Notes: generated from the letters alone by a model not told the origin. A stretch of DNA of 64,000 nucleotides from Thiomargarita sp. (GCA_020721005.1 DYNP01000002.1:253598-317597), one strand, 5' to 3'; shown: positions 48,501 to 51,969, counted from the stretch's first letter. Made by a program: numbers and translations.

Positions 48501-49379
48501 CGGCCATGGTCTTGCGTGGTGCCGATTCAGCCCGCCGGCAAGAACGAGCCGTTGTTCTGCGTACATCCGGCTGGCGGTAACGTGCTGTGCTACTTGGAAC
48601 TGGCACAACAATTGGGCGCGAATCAGCCGCTCTATGCGTTCCAAGCCTACGGACTGGAAGCTGAACAAACGCCGTACAGCGAAGTGGCGGAAATGGCGCA
48701 AATCTATATCACCGCCATGAAGACGGTTCAGCCGCATGGCCCTTACCAGATTGTCGGCTGGTCTTTTGGCGGCCCGGTTGCCGTGGAGATGGCAACGCAA
48801 TTACAAGCCCACCATGAATCTGTGACGTTCCTGGGACTGTTTGATGCCATCGCGCCGCATATTGTCCGCGACATCGTGCAAGAACCGGAGGATGATGCGC
48901 AATTCTTTGCCGATTACTTCGCGGAAGCGGATGCCGAACTTTCTCTGGATTATCTGCGCCAACTCCGCCCGGAAGACCAAATCGCCTATGTTATCGCGCA
49001 AGGCCGGCAGGCCGGCATTTTCCCGGCGGATGTTGATCTCATGCAGACCCGCCGCCTGGTGAATGTGTATCGTACTAACATGTCCGCCCTGCTGCGTTAC
49101 CGCGCGTGTGCGTATCATGGCCGCATTACCCTGTTCCAGGCCAGCGAGCGCCGCCCGGAAGACCCGGCGTTGCCCCCTGAACACGGTTGGCAAACCTATA
49201 CAGCGCAGCCGGTGGAGGTGATTCAGGTTCCGGGCAAACACCATGCCATGATGAATCTGCCGCATGTGCAAGCGCTGGCGCAACGCTTGAAAAGCTGCCT
49301 GGAACGCAAGGCGACGCCAGCCGGCGCGGTGGCGAGCGTGGATATAGGCATCGAACAAACCGAGGCAGCGCCGGCATGA
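30534..49379 (+). CDS. hybrid NRPS/PKS 2: docking-C-A-PCP-KS-AT-ACP-C-A-PCP-C-A[MT]-PCP-C-A[MT]-PCP-TE
   Basis: GTG start overlapping NRPS1 (GTGA); 6281 residues. Approximate parts: TubC-type N-terminal docking domain 1-56, C1 60-500, A1 529-1030, PCP1 1066, KS 1136-1560 (TACSTS near 1305), AT 1656-2000 (GHSIGEY near 1745; HAFH near 1843, malonyl type), ACP near 2071, C2 from 2140, A2 2596-3100, PCP2 3131, C3 from 3200, A3 3656-4440 interrupted between a2 and a3 by a methyltransferase, PCP3 4477, C4 from 4546, A4 5000-5890 interrupted between a8 and a9 by an N-methyltransferase, PCP4 5938, TE from 6005 (GWSFGG near 6075; His in GKHHAMM near 6236). Code readings: A1 D-V-E-M-I-G-A-V-S (unassigned); A2 D-L-W-Y-L-G-G-V-C (unassigned, hydrophobic?); A3 D-L-Y-D-F-S-L-I-W (nearest to cysteine codes); A4 D-I-L-Q-L-G-V-I-W (glycine). 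No KR, DH, ER or epimerase is present. Confidence 0.95.
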   Translation: MKYIQDFLFELKQKNIELWAEDGQLRFKAPKGALTESLRAELGARKSEILEFLHRKALLEQPIPRLAEGEKIPLSFAQQRLLFLEQLEEQRAVYNMPAVFHCAGQLDENALQASLAALIQRHASLRTCFPSVNGEATAQVGEVYNPLHITDLSALDEAARQAEVDRLIVEHAQLDFDLQHGPLFDLLLLKRGEGQPLLLFNMHHIITDGWSISVFIREWKALYNAYLQGQEAALPELPIQYGDYAAWQRQWLAQGLFAGQLEYWKNQLAGLPDLLELPTDFPRPALMGTEGNHCRVTIPAELAQKIKQLSRDQGATLFMTLLAAFNALLYRYSRQEDFAVGSPIANRTHPQSEGLIGFFVNALVLRAQLSAGQSFLELLQQTRQTALDAYSHQDIPFDYLVEQLNPTRNMRHAPLFQVMFALQNTPQEDLELGGVKLALQQPDYHIAKFDLSLSVTEQAEGLQCDWEYRADLFRPETITRMTGHFQRLLEEIAANPARPISRLPWLTEANAQQLTAWNQTQMAYPAAKTVVNLFEAQAAQNPGKTALVFVGQQLGYAELNQRANQLAYQLIELGVEPDTLVGICVERSLDMITGLLGILKAGGAYVPLDPDYPQERLAFMIEDAGVEVLVTQSHLLARLPKQTTASVCLDQADLDAYPNTNPPRRASPGHLAYIIYTSGSTGKPKGVMIEHAALAAYVHTAIATYGLQAQDRVLQFSSINFDVSVEEIYPILIQGGCLVVRDNAMLNTDKEFLQACDRQAISVIMLPTAYWQQLIHSQGQWPAGLRTLIIGGEAAAVEQVRYWLRELRPTARLFNAYGPTETTVSSVCYRFGSDIEEVCPIGQPLPNQRVYLLDAQLQPVPPGVPGELCIAGTGLARGYLNRPDLTAEKFIELELFRKTERIYKTGDLARWLPDGNLEYLGRIDQQVKLRGFRIELGEIEAALNAHPVVIESAVVLREREGDKILAAYVTAASEKQAATQHSPLATTLRDWLKTRLPDYMIPASFTVLDKLPLTSNGKIDRKALPAPEMQSRDTTRLIKPKTALEQKIAAVWRKVLKLEQVGIQDNFFDLGGHSLLLLQVLSQLQETLNLSLPLVTLFQYPTIQSLAAHLASDKATAPILGADTAQRDNPPNDHADDIAIIGMAGRFPGAADIDAFWENLRNGVESIQFFSDEELLASGIDPQVFNHPHYVRAGGVIEQPEFFDAAFFGFPPSEAELLDPQQRLFMETAWTAIEHAGYDVNRMPFAVGIFAGAGASSYFLNNLWPNQALLARFGQQQVLMSGDKDFLAARVAYKLNLRGPVVSLNTACSTSLVAVHMARQSLLQNECRMALAGGVSVFFPHKQGYLYQEGNILSPDGHCRAFDADAKGTVGGAGVAIVVLKRLCHAQEDGDAIHAIIKGSAINNDGMARMGFTAPSVTGQSQVIRDAMRGLDYESISYIETHGTGTLLGDPIEVSALQQAYKAGTNKTGYCALGAVKTNIGHLDTAAGVAGLIKVVLALKHREIPPTLHFKSPNPQIDFTNSPFFVNTELKPWQADAPRRAGVSSFGIGGTNAHLVLEEAPAQESSASRAWQLLCLSAKSDTALRQYRSDLADYLVSLPDLKLADAAYTCHSGRGAFAYRGFVVGRDASEMAAQLRQEKSSRWQQGRVGEQEAKVAFMFPGQGTQYIKMTENLYQNELKYRVTIDECAELLIPHLQLDIREALFNPDSRQDIHQTTWTQPALFTVEYALAQLWIQWGVQPAAFIGHSIGEYVAACLSGVFSLQDALALVAFRGRLIQSLPAGEMLAVPLSEPQAQMWCSEAISLAAINHPKQCVLSGLPSAIAQLQVALQEQGIESKRLQTSHAFHSHLLEPVLATFFDRLQRIQFQKPKFPYLSNLTGDWINPEAVTHPHYWVQHLRHTVRFADNLENLFASGVDVLLEVGPGHSLSKLARRYPAYPADCMALQTLPPATDVLEEIHHLQETVGRCWLRGINLDWQAFYADEQRLRLPLPTYPFERQRYWIEPIASNPLANANMPASTQETAATVDARCAGETGLVPSVPDDNAPSTETERKVAAIWQLLLGVTPGRDDDFFTLGGDSLLSVQVLSRLRESFEVEISLNLLFERPALKDLANWLDSHHGAAPARLSPILPQPADAPLVMSFAQQRLRFLAQLEGESATYNLPGVVHLAGRLNESALRKAFTALIQRHDSLRLSFPVINGEARVCKGDVYDPVDIEDISKLPAAEQQEISKAWLARHAQTPFNLDSGPLLRLNVLRLNAEEQIALINVHHIISDGWTIGLLIHEWSQCYNAYAQNRQPDLPALPIQYTDYAAWQRQWLQGEVLERQLGYWKQKLADAPALLELPTDYPRPAIMRYQGSYLRLAVDSALTQQIKQFSQDQGVTIFMTLLAAFKVLLYRYSGQQDLQVGTPIAGRTRRETEGLIGFFVNTLVLRSVIAGEKSFLHLLQQVKQTELEAHEHQDIPFEYLVEKLNPARSLSHSPLFQVMFALQNAPEYALQLDGLQARLLESEASTSKFDLTLSIEERGQGFTCHWEYNTDLFRTATIARMHEHWQVLLRGILADPRRQIAHLPLLTPEEIYQLQAWNDTAVDYPKDKTIVDLFEEQVEQTPDNIAVVFEGKLLSYRELNQKANQIAYHLLNLKNNSDHSPLATNPLIAICVERSLEMVIGLLGILKSGGAYVPIDPNYPTTRIEYLLKDSAAPLLLTQSHLKAQLPELSQDCAVICLDETKFAGQSTANPGVKLKSTDLVYVIYTSGSTGMPKGVMIEHRNVINHLHGFEQQAPHVKPLSSIFTVPFSFDLSVWEIFNPLCYGGTLHLLSKDRLLEIGALATYLTDNQISTAYLPPALLESVAKHLQQHGNPLQRLLVGVEPIPQKTLQAFRDIADELYIINGYGPTEATVCATFYSFTHATDGERRTPIGRPPANYRIYILDAQHQPQPLGIPGELCIAGAGLARGYLNRPELTAEKFIEIELFGQTERIYKTGDLARWLPDGNLEYLGRIDHQIKLRGFRIELGEIESVLAQHEAVKEVVVTLYEADGNKRLVAYVVESGQNPLPILQLRDWLKTRLPDYMIPAHFVVLDKLPLTPNGKIDRKALPAPERESETGVLPLTPSEELLAALWSAVLTVETIHRHANFFELGGHSLLATQLVSRVREAFQTELPVRQLFETPVLSDLAAWLDQQQRGEILPPLQPLPEFAPLRLSAAQERLWFLAKLEGPSATYNIPAAVRLHGKLDIDALRQTFALLTERHQSLRMYFPDIDGQSTLKLLPAYDSLQITDLSSLAEDQQAAELQSEILRHGATPFDLATGPLLRNELLILGPGEHVLLFNMHHIISDGWSMAILLRESAAIYKAIAAGQPPVLKPLTAQYADYAAWQRAVLTGDTLFRRIAWWKEYLAGILPLLELPTDHPRPAKQSFQGATLQSGIGTELTRRLQELAQQQGCTLFMTLLAAFSVLLQRHSGQSDIVIGSPIANRAHSQTEDIIGFFVNVLALRTRIDPEQSFTGLLRQTRHSCLGAYAHQDTPFETLVEQLQPTRSLGHSPLFQVMLALQNNASEAFELSGLTVTPLPVDYPMAKFDLTLTVEEKGGQLQCHWEYATDLFQAETIERMAGHFAVLLRGIVDNPGQSIGRLPLLTEAELQQLAAWNDTKADFPSDQTLVSLFEASVNATPDGIAVVFEGQSLTYRQLNERVNRLAHHLRELSAISQPRRAADNLIALCVKRSLDMVVGLLAILKAGGAYVPMADDWPLERMKYILSTQKIRHVLTQYEFLPGLQTLQWELPELKNIVCLDIETADIPLEAMDTGIVQSLWDSVAERAVDDSSAAGFISSYTGETFSATQIDEYSQGILQHVSPYLKPDARLLEIGCGSGLLMFAIAPNVGLYVGLDPSGLTQQRNRARVLEHGHANIELITGFAHELERIPQGPFDLILMASTTQFFPGYRYLRATLAAALDKLAPGGVLVIADVMDPRQKDAFRQSLDDFKKALPAGQTARIKTSLDSEFYIDENFFQALPLMQNSVAEVSVIKRESGYTSELRYRYDVLVQKKTNEVVPTSQVAELPKQVWTNWHVSQRPVENPAPVLTPDDLAYIIYTSGSTGTPKGVEMRHQPVVNLIDWVNKTFNVSCNDRLLFVTSYCFDLSVYDVFGILACGGSVHIASKTALREPQRLLRLLSDERITFWDSAPAALQQLVAYQGNTPIPSNDLRLVFLSGDWIPVSLPDTIRAIYPNAKVIGLGGATEAAIWSNYYPIGEVDPNWNSIPYGKPIQNARYYVLDSQLNQCPIGVPGFLYIGGDCLASGYANEPEQTATKFIPSPFSEEPGARIYYTGDLARWMPDGNMEFLGRIDNQVKLRGFRIELGEIETVLTRHDAVKEAIVTVHQREGEKSLVAYLLKEEYVTDQAALFGELQLHLKIQLPEYMIPAHFMVVEHIPLTSNGKVDRNSLPAPEAIQSVGGQVPANPTEELLAAIWADVLKRDAIYRDDHFFELGGHSLLAAQLVSRIRDGFKIELPVRTIFESPRLSQLAADIQAVRREVDMPSILRQAVDAPKVLSFAQQRLWFLAHLEGQNAAYNMPFALKLHGQLAAAALHQATTALIQRHECLRLCFLEVDGIGTVERIASYDPFNVIDLSALSDAERARQVNDQLARHGKDAFDLTSGPLFSLHLLRLGEQEHVLLCNMHHIISDGWSMGVMVRDWSELYRAATEQREPVLPELSIQYTDYAAWQKDWLRGETLKAQLSYWRDKLTGAPELLDLPTDFPRPAVKTYQGQHLQSTLPVDLVDDIKRVSHEHGATVFMGLLSAFNVLLYRYSRQTDVLVGSPIANRTQRQTEDLIGFFVNTLVLRSQLDSQQTFVELLQQVRQTALGAYSHQDIPFEFLVEQLNPARSTSYSPLFQVMFILQNTPMEALAFGDIKVEILEPELTTAKFDLTLSMTEVGGGFICDWEYSTDLFEADTILRMAGHFETLLRELMRVPEQAVSAFSLLSPAEAGELQRWNATAFEYPRHQTMVDLFEAQAALHPDKIAVRCASAELSFAELNAQANQLAAYLRGLGVGQDTLVGICVERSLEMLVGLLGILKAGGAYVPMDLDYPRERLRVMLDDSAIQVLLTQQRLINHLPESGLTLLCLDRGWPAISAHSTANPDRSSSPNHPAYVIFTSGSTGRPKGVMIEHGALLNFLTYMRQRIGIRESDRFLALTTLSFDIAGLELYLPLISGSQVVIIPRETAMDGERLMQAMDEQRITIMQATPATWKLLLQSGWQQRAPLTILCGGESMPGELGKKLLENSQQLWNVYGPTETTIWSTMQDCTRQPERPELIGRPIGNTQIYILDEHGCVVPPGMSGELCIGGDGLARGYLNRPELTAEKFVEMDLFGQRQTLYKTGDLARLLRNGHLECLGRIDHQVKLRGFRIELGEIEEALNRHPRLQEAAVISNQAKDSLLAYVVPRSVADADSHDQSTQAEQVKRWEQVWSDAYSQSSAEIKDTQRNTIGWNSSYTLAPIPEAEMQEWLDCTIEQILALAPTRILEIGCGTGMLLFRLAPHCEHYAGVDISPAALRWIEQQTQGWAFADRVTLRQAAADQISGIEPGSVDLVIINSVIQYFPSVDYLIRVLRQATEWVAPGGQIFVGDARNFQLLEAFHASIQWFQAEAELTATQLRQRISASLKRERELLIDPEFFSALQQELSAISQARILLKNGVADNEMTRFRYDAVLSISAAAQAPGQAVRKLDWSQDTLTLDKLSQMLADHCADILEISGIPNARLATEQRLLARLEHFEGTVAGLKEEMADGKDGAWVAPESLRALARDKSYACTLHYGDRFRYTAALQRVTPELPPYFVTVKAASTPRPWRSYANEPAVDMLDKTAFAAELRDYLQQQLPAYMVPSSFTVLDKLPLTPNGKINRKALPEPDAQRRGNAYQPPRDTVELQLAQIWEELLKTHPVGISDNFFDIGGHSLLAVRLVAQIEQKFNQHISLSTLFHHGTIEDIAKILRQQSERRPWSCVVPIQPAGKNEPLFCVHPAGGNVLCYLELAQQLGANQPLYAFQAYGLEAEQTPYSEVAEMAQIYITAMKTVQPHGPYQIVGWSFGGPVAVEMATQLQAHHESVTFLGLFDAIAPHIVRDIVQEPEDDAQFFADYFAEADAELSLDYLRQLRPEDQIAYVIAQGRQAGIFPADVDLMQTRRLVNVYRTNMSALLRYRACAYHGRITLFQASERRPEDPALPPEHGWQTYTAQPVEVIQVPGKHHAMMNLPHVQALAQRLKSCLERKATPAGAVASVDIGIEQTEAAPA
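33463..33495 (+). repeat. heptamer-like insertion in the NRPS2 A1 linker
   Basis: cactcagcactcaccactcg and gccacc form a degenerate cactcNN tandem run in frame between a8 and a9. It is similar to sequence at 38460-38482. Confidence 0.5.
33930..36900 (+). other. PKS module KS-AT-ACP inside NRPS2
   Basis: The KS active-site Cys lies in TACSTS, with the partner His residues in THGTGT and KTNIGHLD. The AT carries GHSIGEYVAA, and HAFH predicts malonyl-CoA. The carrier ends in GGDSLLS. Only about 50 residues separate AT and ACP, so no reductive domain fits: the chain leaves this module as a beta-ketoacyl thioester and is then condensed by a C domain. Confidence 0.9.
38455..38485 (+). repeat. heptamer-like insertion in the NRPS2 A2 domain
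   Basis: gaccactcgccacttgccac encodes DHSPLA in a loop between a1 and a2, in frame, and resembles the insertion at 33463. Confidence 0.5.
39668..39703 (+). repeat. GTGGGCA hairpin embedded in the NRPS2 A2 linker
   Basis: gtgggca (39676-39682) pairs with tgcccat (39691-39697), flanked by gtag and ctac. This is the intergenic repeat type of 5206, here in frame between a8 and a9. Confidence 0.5.
42000..42670 (+). other. methyltransferase domain interrupting A3 between a2 and a3
   Basis: Motif a2 (LKAGGAYVPM, near 41730) and a3 (YIIYTSGSTG, near 42787) are about 350 residues apart instead of about 70-80. The insertion contains LLEIGCGSGLLMF (SAM-binding motif I), 'YVGLDPSG' and 'LDKLAPGGVLVIAD'. 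Known a2/a3 interruptions (TioN and KtzH types) methylate side-chain S or O atoms, so S- or O-methylation of the A3 residue is suggested. Confidence 0.8.
46910..47690 (+). other. N-methyltransferase domain interrupting A4 between a8 and a9
   Basis: It lies after a8 (VKLRGFRIELGEIE) and before a9 (LPAYMVPSSF). SAM motif I is ILEIGCGTGMLLF, followed by 'YAGVDISPAAL'. This is the canonical site of backbone N-methyltransferases in NRPSs. With the glycine code of A4 it predicts N-methylglycine (sarcosine). Confidence 0.9.
48540..49330 (+). other. terminal thioesterase domain of NRPS2
   Basis: This is a type I TE with alpha/beta-hydrolase features: FCVHPAGGNVLCYLEL (oxyanion strand), GWSFGG (nucleophile Ser near residue 6075), an Asp after 'FLGLFDAIAP', and His in GKHHAMM. 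It releases the product by hydrolysis or macrocyclisation. A threonine hydroxyl could serve as nucleophile for a lactone, but that is not determinable here. Confidence 0.9.
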
Positions 49380-49425
49380 TGATGCCGCGCCGCAAATTCT
49401 TCACTGAACGCTAAAGGTAAAAACT

Positions 49426-49593
49426 ATGGATATTCAGACGGTCGGCGTCATCGGCGCTGGCGTGATGGGAGTCGGAGTTGCGCAGAATCTTGCCCAGACC
49501 GGGCATCAAGTCATCCTCGTGGATATTGGCGATGACATTCTGCAAGCGGCTGGCGAGCAGATACGAAACAATCTGCGCTTTCAAAGGAATTAA
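49426..49593 (+). pseudogene. truncated 3-hydroxyacyl-CoA dehydrogenase-like (FkbK-type) remnant
   Basis: Only 55 residues remain of a family near 285 aa. They are the N-terminal NAD-binding strand and loop (MDIQTVGVIGAGVMGVGVAQ, then HQVILVDIGDDILQAAG), ending in a stop right after RNNLRFQRN. In hydroxymalonyl/methoxymalonyl-ACP pathways the FkbK-type enzyme oxidises glyceryl-ACP. It starts 47 bp after NRPS2 and is followed by FkbJ- and FkbI-like remnants, which is why I favour that family over fatty-acid oxidation enzymes. It lacks the substrate and dimerisation domains, so it cannot be active. Confidence 0.7.
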
Positions 49594-49665
49594 TGGGAAT
49601 AGCGCGTAGGTGAGTCATTGCACTATATTCCATCCCCCTTGATGGGGATATGATGAAGGAGTTTT

Positions 49666-49937
49666 ATGAATACAGATGACATCCGTGAGGAAATTCTATT
49701 GTTTCTCGAGCAATTTGTCAGCGTTGACCGGCTAAAGCCTCCACTCCAATACTTTTGAGGTGAACGATGATGAAGATTTGTTTGCCGCCGGACTGGTGAA
49801 TTCGCTGTTTGCTATGCAATTGGTTCTGTTCGTTGAAAAGAAGTTTTCTATCAAAGTTGAGAACCAGGACCTAAGATATTGCCAATTTCAAGTCAGTCAA
49901 TGCCATTACCCAGTTTATCCAACGCAAAATCTCATAG
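49666..49937 (+). pseudogene. FkbJ-type acyl carrier protein, disrupted by repeat insertion and frameshift
   Basis: ATG 49666 follows GAAGGAG and encodes MNTDDIREEILLFLEQFVSV. A repeat of about 31 bp then brings a stop (TGA 49756). The carrier core resumes in another frame as NDDEDLFAAGLVNSLFAMQL, where GLVNSL contains the phosphopantetheine Ser. A second frameshift near 49873 must be undone to read DIANFKSVNAITQFIQRKIS and the stop TAG at 49935-49937. The restored product is about 80 aa, the size of discrete ACPs of the methoxymalonyl/hydroxymalonyl (FkbJ) type, whose core reads 'G.VNSLFAMQLV.FVE..F'. Confidence 0.75.
49727..49757 (-). repeat. MITE-like repeat unit (copy E) inside the carrier-protein pseudogene
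   Basis: These 31 nt are the exact reverse complement of 54967-54997 (ends caaaagtattgg... and ...tttagccggt). It is the only copy of this family that interrupts a recognisable gene in this window. Confidence 0.9.
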
Positions 49938-49954
49938 TAGAAAAAGGAACGTCC

Positions 49955-50040
49955 ATGTATATCGCATTAACTCCCCAATAGCAGTCGGCTCAAGACTGTT
50001 TCCGCGCGTTTTCGGCGGAATAAATCGCGCCGAAGGAACT
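49955..50040 (+). pseudogene. FkbI-type acyl-CoA dehydrogenase N-terminal remnant
   Basis: ATG 49955 follows AAAAAGGAA. The frame reads MYIALTPQ, stop, QSAQDCFRAFSAE, stop, IAPKEL. This is the usual beginning of an acyl-CoA dehydrogenase (LTPEQ...FR.F...EIAP) with two nonsense mutations. After about residue 30 it runs into unrelated, repeat-like sequence (tgtaggggtagcggtttatc, and ggattggggcaa twice) up to a TGA at 50249, with no further similarity visible. FkbI-type enzymes act on the ACP-bound glycerate-derived unit. Order K-J-I after the NRPS genes supports the assignment. Confidence 0.6.
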
Positions 50041-50251
50041 GGTAGATAATGGCAAATCGCCAATTGTAGGGGTAGCGGTTTATCCCTGCTCTATTAAGGA
50101 TTGGGGCAAGGAGAAGGGATTGCCCCTACGGGTTCAAAAGGATTGGGGCAACTACAAGGGGCGGATTATTCTGGAAAATGATCGCAGCCAGATGCAATTC
50201 TTCCCTGCGCATATCACTGTCAAGGTTGCGCCCTGTTCCTGGAAATCCTGA

Positions 50252-50395
50252 CTACCCTACAAAAGACTGAATCAGTTGCAACGCTAACTCAAGCTGTGGA
50301 TGATTGCAGTGCATTTCTTGACACAATCGCAAAGTGTCTTCTTGAGTAATCACGTTTTCAGGTAAAACAACCGCAGGTTTGCATAAAAGAGACAT
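50252..50395 (-). pseudogene. type III polyketide synthase N-terminal remnant
   Basis: The 47 codons start at an ATG preceded by GAAAGGAT and read MSLLCKPAVVLPENVITQED, then LCQEMHCNHPQLELALQLIQ, ending abruptly with SFVG and a stop. 'P...LPE..ITQ....L....H..HP.L.LAL..I' is the typical start of bacterial chalcone-synthase-like enzymes of about 350 aa; the catalytic Cys-His-Asn region is gone. It faces away from the NRPS genes. The stop borders the end of the acyl-CoA dehydrogenase remnant frame, so a deletion junction lies near 50250. Confidence 0.5.
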
Positions 50396-50460
50396 AGTCT
50401 ATCCTTTCTCTTAGACACACGACAACATGACGATGCCAATGTCGTACATGGTCTGATCGA

Positions 50461-50490
50461 TGGATGTGCAAAAATGTTCGCATATCCTAA
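50461..50490. repeat. GGATGTGC-type hairpin repeat
   Basis: tggatgtgc and gcatatcct arms form an imperfect stem. It is a member of the family at 18859, 22612 and 63951. Confidence 0.5.
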
Positions 50491-50513
50491 CGAATTTAAA
50501 CTGTTTTATTCCC

Positions 50514-51101
50514 TTAGGTGGGTTTTGCGGCCGTTTTCCAAGGATATAGTTTGGGAATGTAGAGGGTTAATAGGATCGCAACGGTGAAGGCAATGATGAG
50601 ACCGATGGTAAGCACATCCCAACTTGCTGGTCTGAGTCCCCCCAGGGTTACGATCAGGAAAAAGATCGGTAAATCAAGGAAATGGGTGAATGTGGAGAGG
50701 GTTTCGCCGCGAGCTTCTTGTAATTCTGGGGTGAAGTCTCCGGTTGTCAGGGCATGTTGGGTCAGTCGTCTTAAGCGCATGAAATAGATGCGGGTGATGG
50801 TGTTGCCTTCGATAAATTCGATAAGGAATAAGACAACCATGCCGGTTAACCAGGTGATTTGTAGGAATTGCCAGCCTCCTAAGAATCGGCTGATCATCCA
50901 GGTCCCAGAAAAAAGGAGTAGTAGGGCGCCAGGGACTACTAATCCATCGTAAAATACAGCAATACTTCGTACTGCTTCTGAGAAGGCTTTTATTTCGTGA
51001 AGTTGACGAGAACGCAGGTCAGAAATCCAGACTCCAATCAGTCCAGATCCCATTAACACAAATCCCAAAATGTGCATCAGTCTAATGATTTGATATTCCA
51101 T
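50514..51101 (-). CDS. DUF2269-like integral membrane protein, 195 aa
   Basis: Four or five hydrophobic segments are visible: LMHILGFVLMGSGLIGVWI, GLVVPGALLLLFSGTWMI, ITWLTGMVVLFLIEFI, DLPIFFLIVTLG and VLTIGLIIAFTVAILLTL. The first helix with 'HILG', the 'P...LLL.SG..M' second helix and 'R..R.L' loop are features of the DUF2269 family of predicted integral membrane proteins. No function is known for that family. It points leftward toward the type III PKS remnant and may once have been part of the same unit. Confidence 0.6.
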   Translation of the reverse strand: MEYQIIRLMHILGFVLMGSGLIGVWISDLRSRQLHEIKAFSEAVRSIAVFYDGLVVPGALLLLFSGTWMISRFLGGWQFLQITWLTGMVVLFLIEFIEGNTITRIYFMRLRRLTQHALTTGDFTPELQEARGETLSTFTHFLDLPIFFLIVTLGGLRPASWDVLTIGLIIAFTVAILLTLYIPKLYPWKTAAKPT

Positions 51102-51176
51102 GTTGTGTTTTCCAGTGTCGATTTAAAGGAGTAAGAACAGCTAGGCAGTTGATTTACTCTTGTTTAGAGTTAGGGT

Positions 51177-51851
51177 TTAGTTCTGATCAGCGTGTAACAT
51201 TTGGTCTCGCTCGGTAAACCATGCTTGAGCATATTCGCAGGTTTGCCAGTTTGAAAAGTAGGGACCGCCAATGGTGTAGTGAACTAAGGACACTTCTTTG
51301 GAAGGGGGATCATAGCCTACCAAATGATTCCAGCGGTGAGGCAATTCGCCAATGAGTGCTTCTGAGTCGAGCCATTGAAATTGGTGCAGATCGAGACCGG
51401 TAGCTGTGTTGACATAATTTGGAGTCAGGGCTGTACAGCGGGAATTGTTGAATAACATGACACTGGACCAGTTTTTCTTTGCATAGGGAGTTTGGGGGGC
51501 ATTGAGAAATTTATGGGTTTCTTGGGGCTGGTGTTGGTGTTTGACGACTTGCACGGCATAGTTTGGGTCCCTGTGCTGCCATAGGTGAGCGATGTCGTCA
51601 AGCATAAGCATGTCGCAATCTATGAAGAGGGCCCAGCCTTGATAGTCGCAAAGGTAGGGAACTAGGAAGCGGGAGAAGGAAAAATCTGTGGATTGTAGGG
51701 GGTGACGAGGACGGTTAAAAATGGTGGTGAGGTGGTTAAGGTGAAGTGGGGTGATGGCCACGGGGCTGGAGGAACGGGCTAAGATGCTGTGATTTAAGAC
51801 GTGATAGGCGACCGTTTCCCGGGGGTCATATCCAATAAAGATTGTTATCAT
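51177..51851 (-). CDS. GT8-like glycosyltransferase, 224 aa
   Basis: The start MITIFIGYDPRETVAYHVLN is the usual opening strand of this GT-A family, and FIDCDMLML contains the DxD-type metal/nucleotide-sugar site. Further on there are 'WSSVMLFNN', HRWNHLVGY and 'LVHYTIGGPYFSNW', the latter providing a His near the C-terminus for metal binding. It is shorter than most GT8 enzymes but the fold core looks complete. A soluble cytoplasmic enzyme of surface glycan synthesis is likely; the sugar cannot be told. It lies downstream of the pilus response regulators. Confidence 0.7.
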   Translation of the reverse strand: MITIFIGYDPRETVAYHVLNHSILARSSSPVAITPLHLNHLTTIFNRPRHPLQSTDFSFSRFLVPYLCDYQGWALFIDCDMLMLDDIAHLWQHRDPNYAVQVVKHQHQPQETHKFLNAPQTPYAKKNWSSVMLFNNSRCTALTPNYVNTATGLDLHQFQWLDSEALIGELPHRWNHLVGYDPPSKEVSLVHYTIGGPYFSNWQTCEYAQAWFTERDQMLHADQN

Positions 51852-51905
51852 TATGATGATATTTTGCGTTAGGGGTCATTGGTTTGAGAGGGTCGAACTT
51901 CCTTG

Positions 51906-51921
51906 CCCCCAAAAAAGGGGG
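51906..51921 (-). terminator. CCCCC/GGGGG hairpin downstream of pilH-like gene
   Basis: CCCCC, a 6-nt A loop and GGGGG lie about 50 bp past the stop of the leftward PilH-like gene. There is no T-run on the minus strand, so termination is uncertain. Confidence 0.3.
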
Positions 51922-51969
51922 AGTTAAGAAGTTCTCCCTGTTTTGGCAAGGAGGAGAATGGGGAATGTT

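Noticed and set aside
24400-49400. many long antisense and out-of-frame reading frames across the NRPS genes (up to 395 codons)
   Set aside because: They are shadows of GC-rich coding DNA; they follow the codon phase of the real genes and lack start signals and family motifs.
49727-49757. programmed frameshift or intron in the ACP gene
   Set aside because: The inserted sequence is an exact copy of an intergenic repeat, introduces a stop, and a second independent frameshift lies downstream, so decay is the simpler reading.
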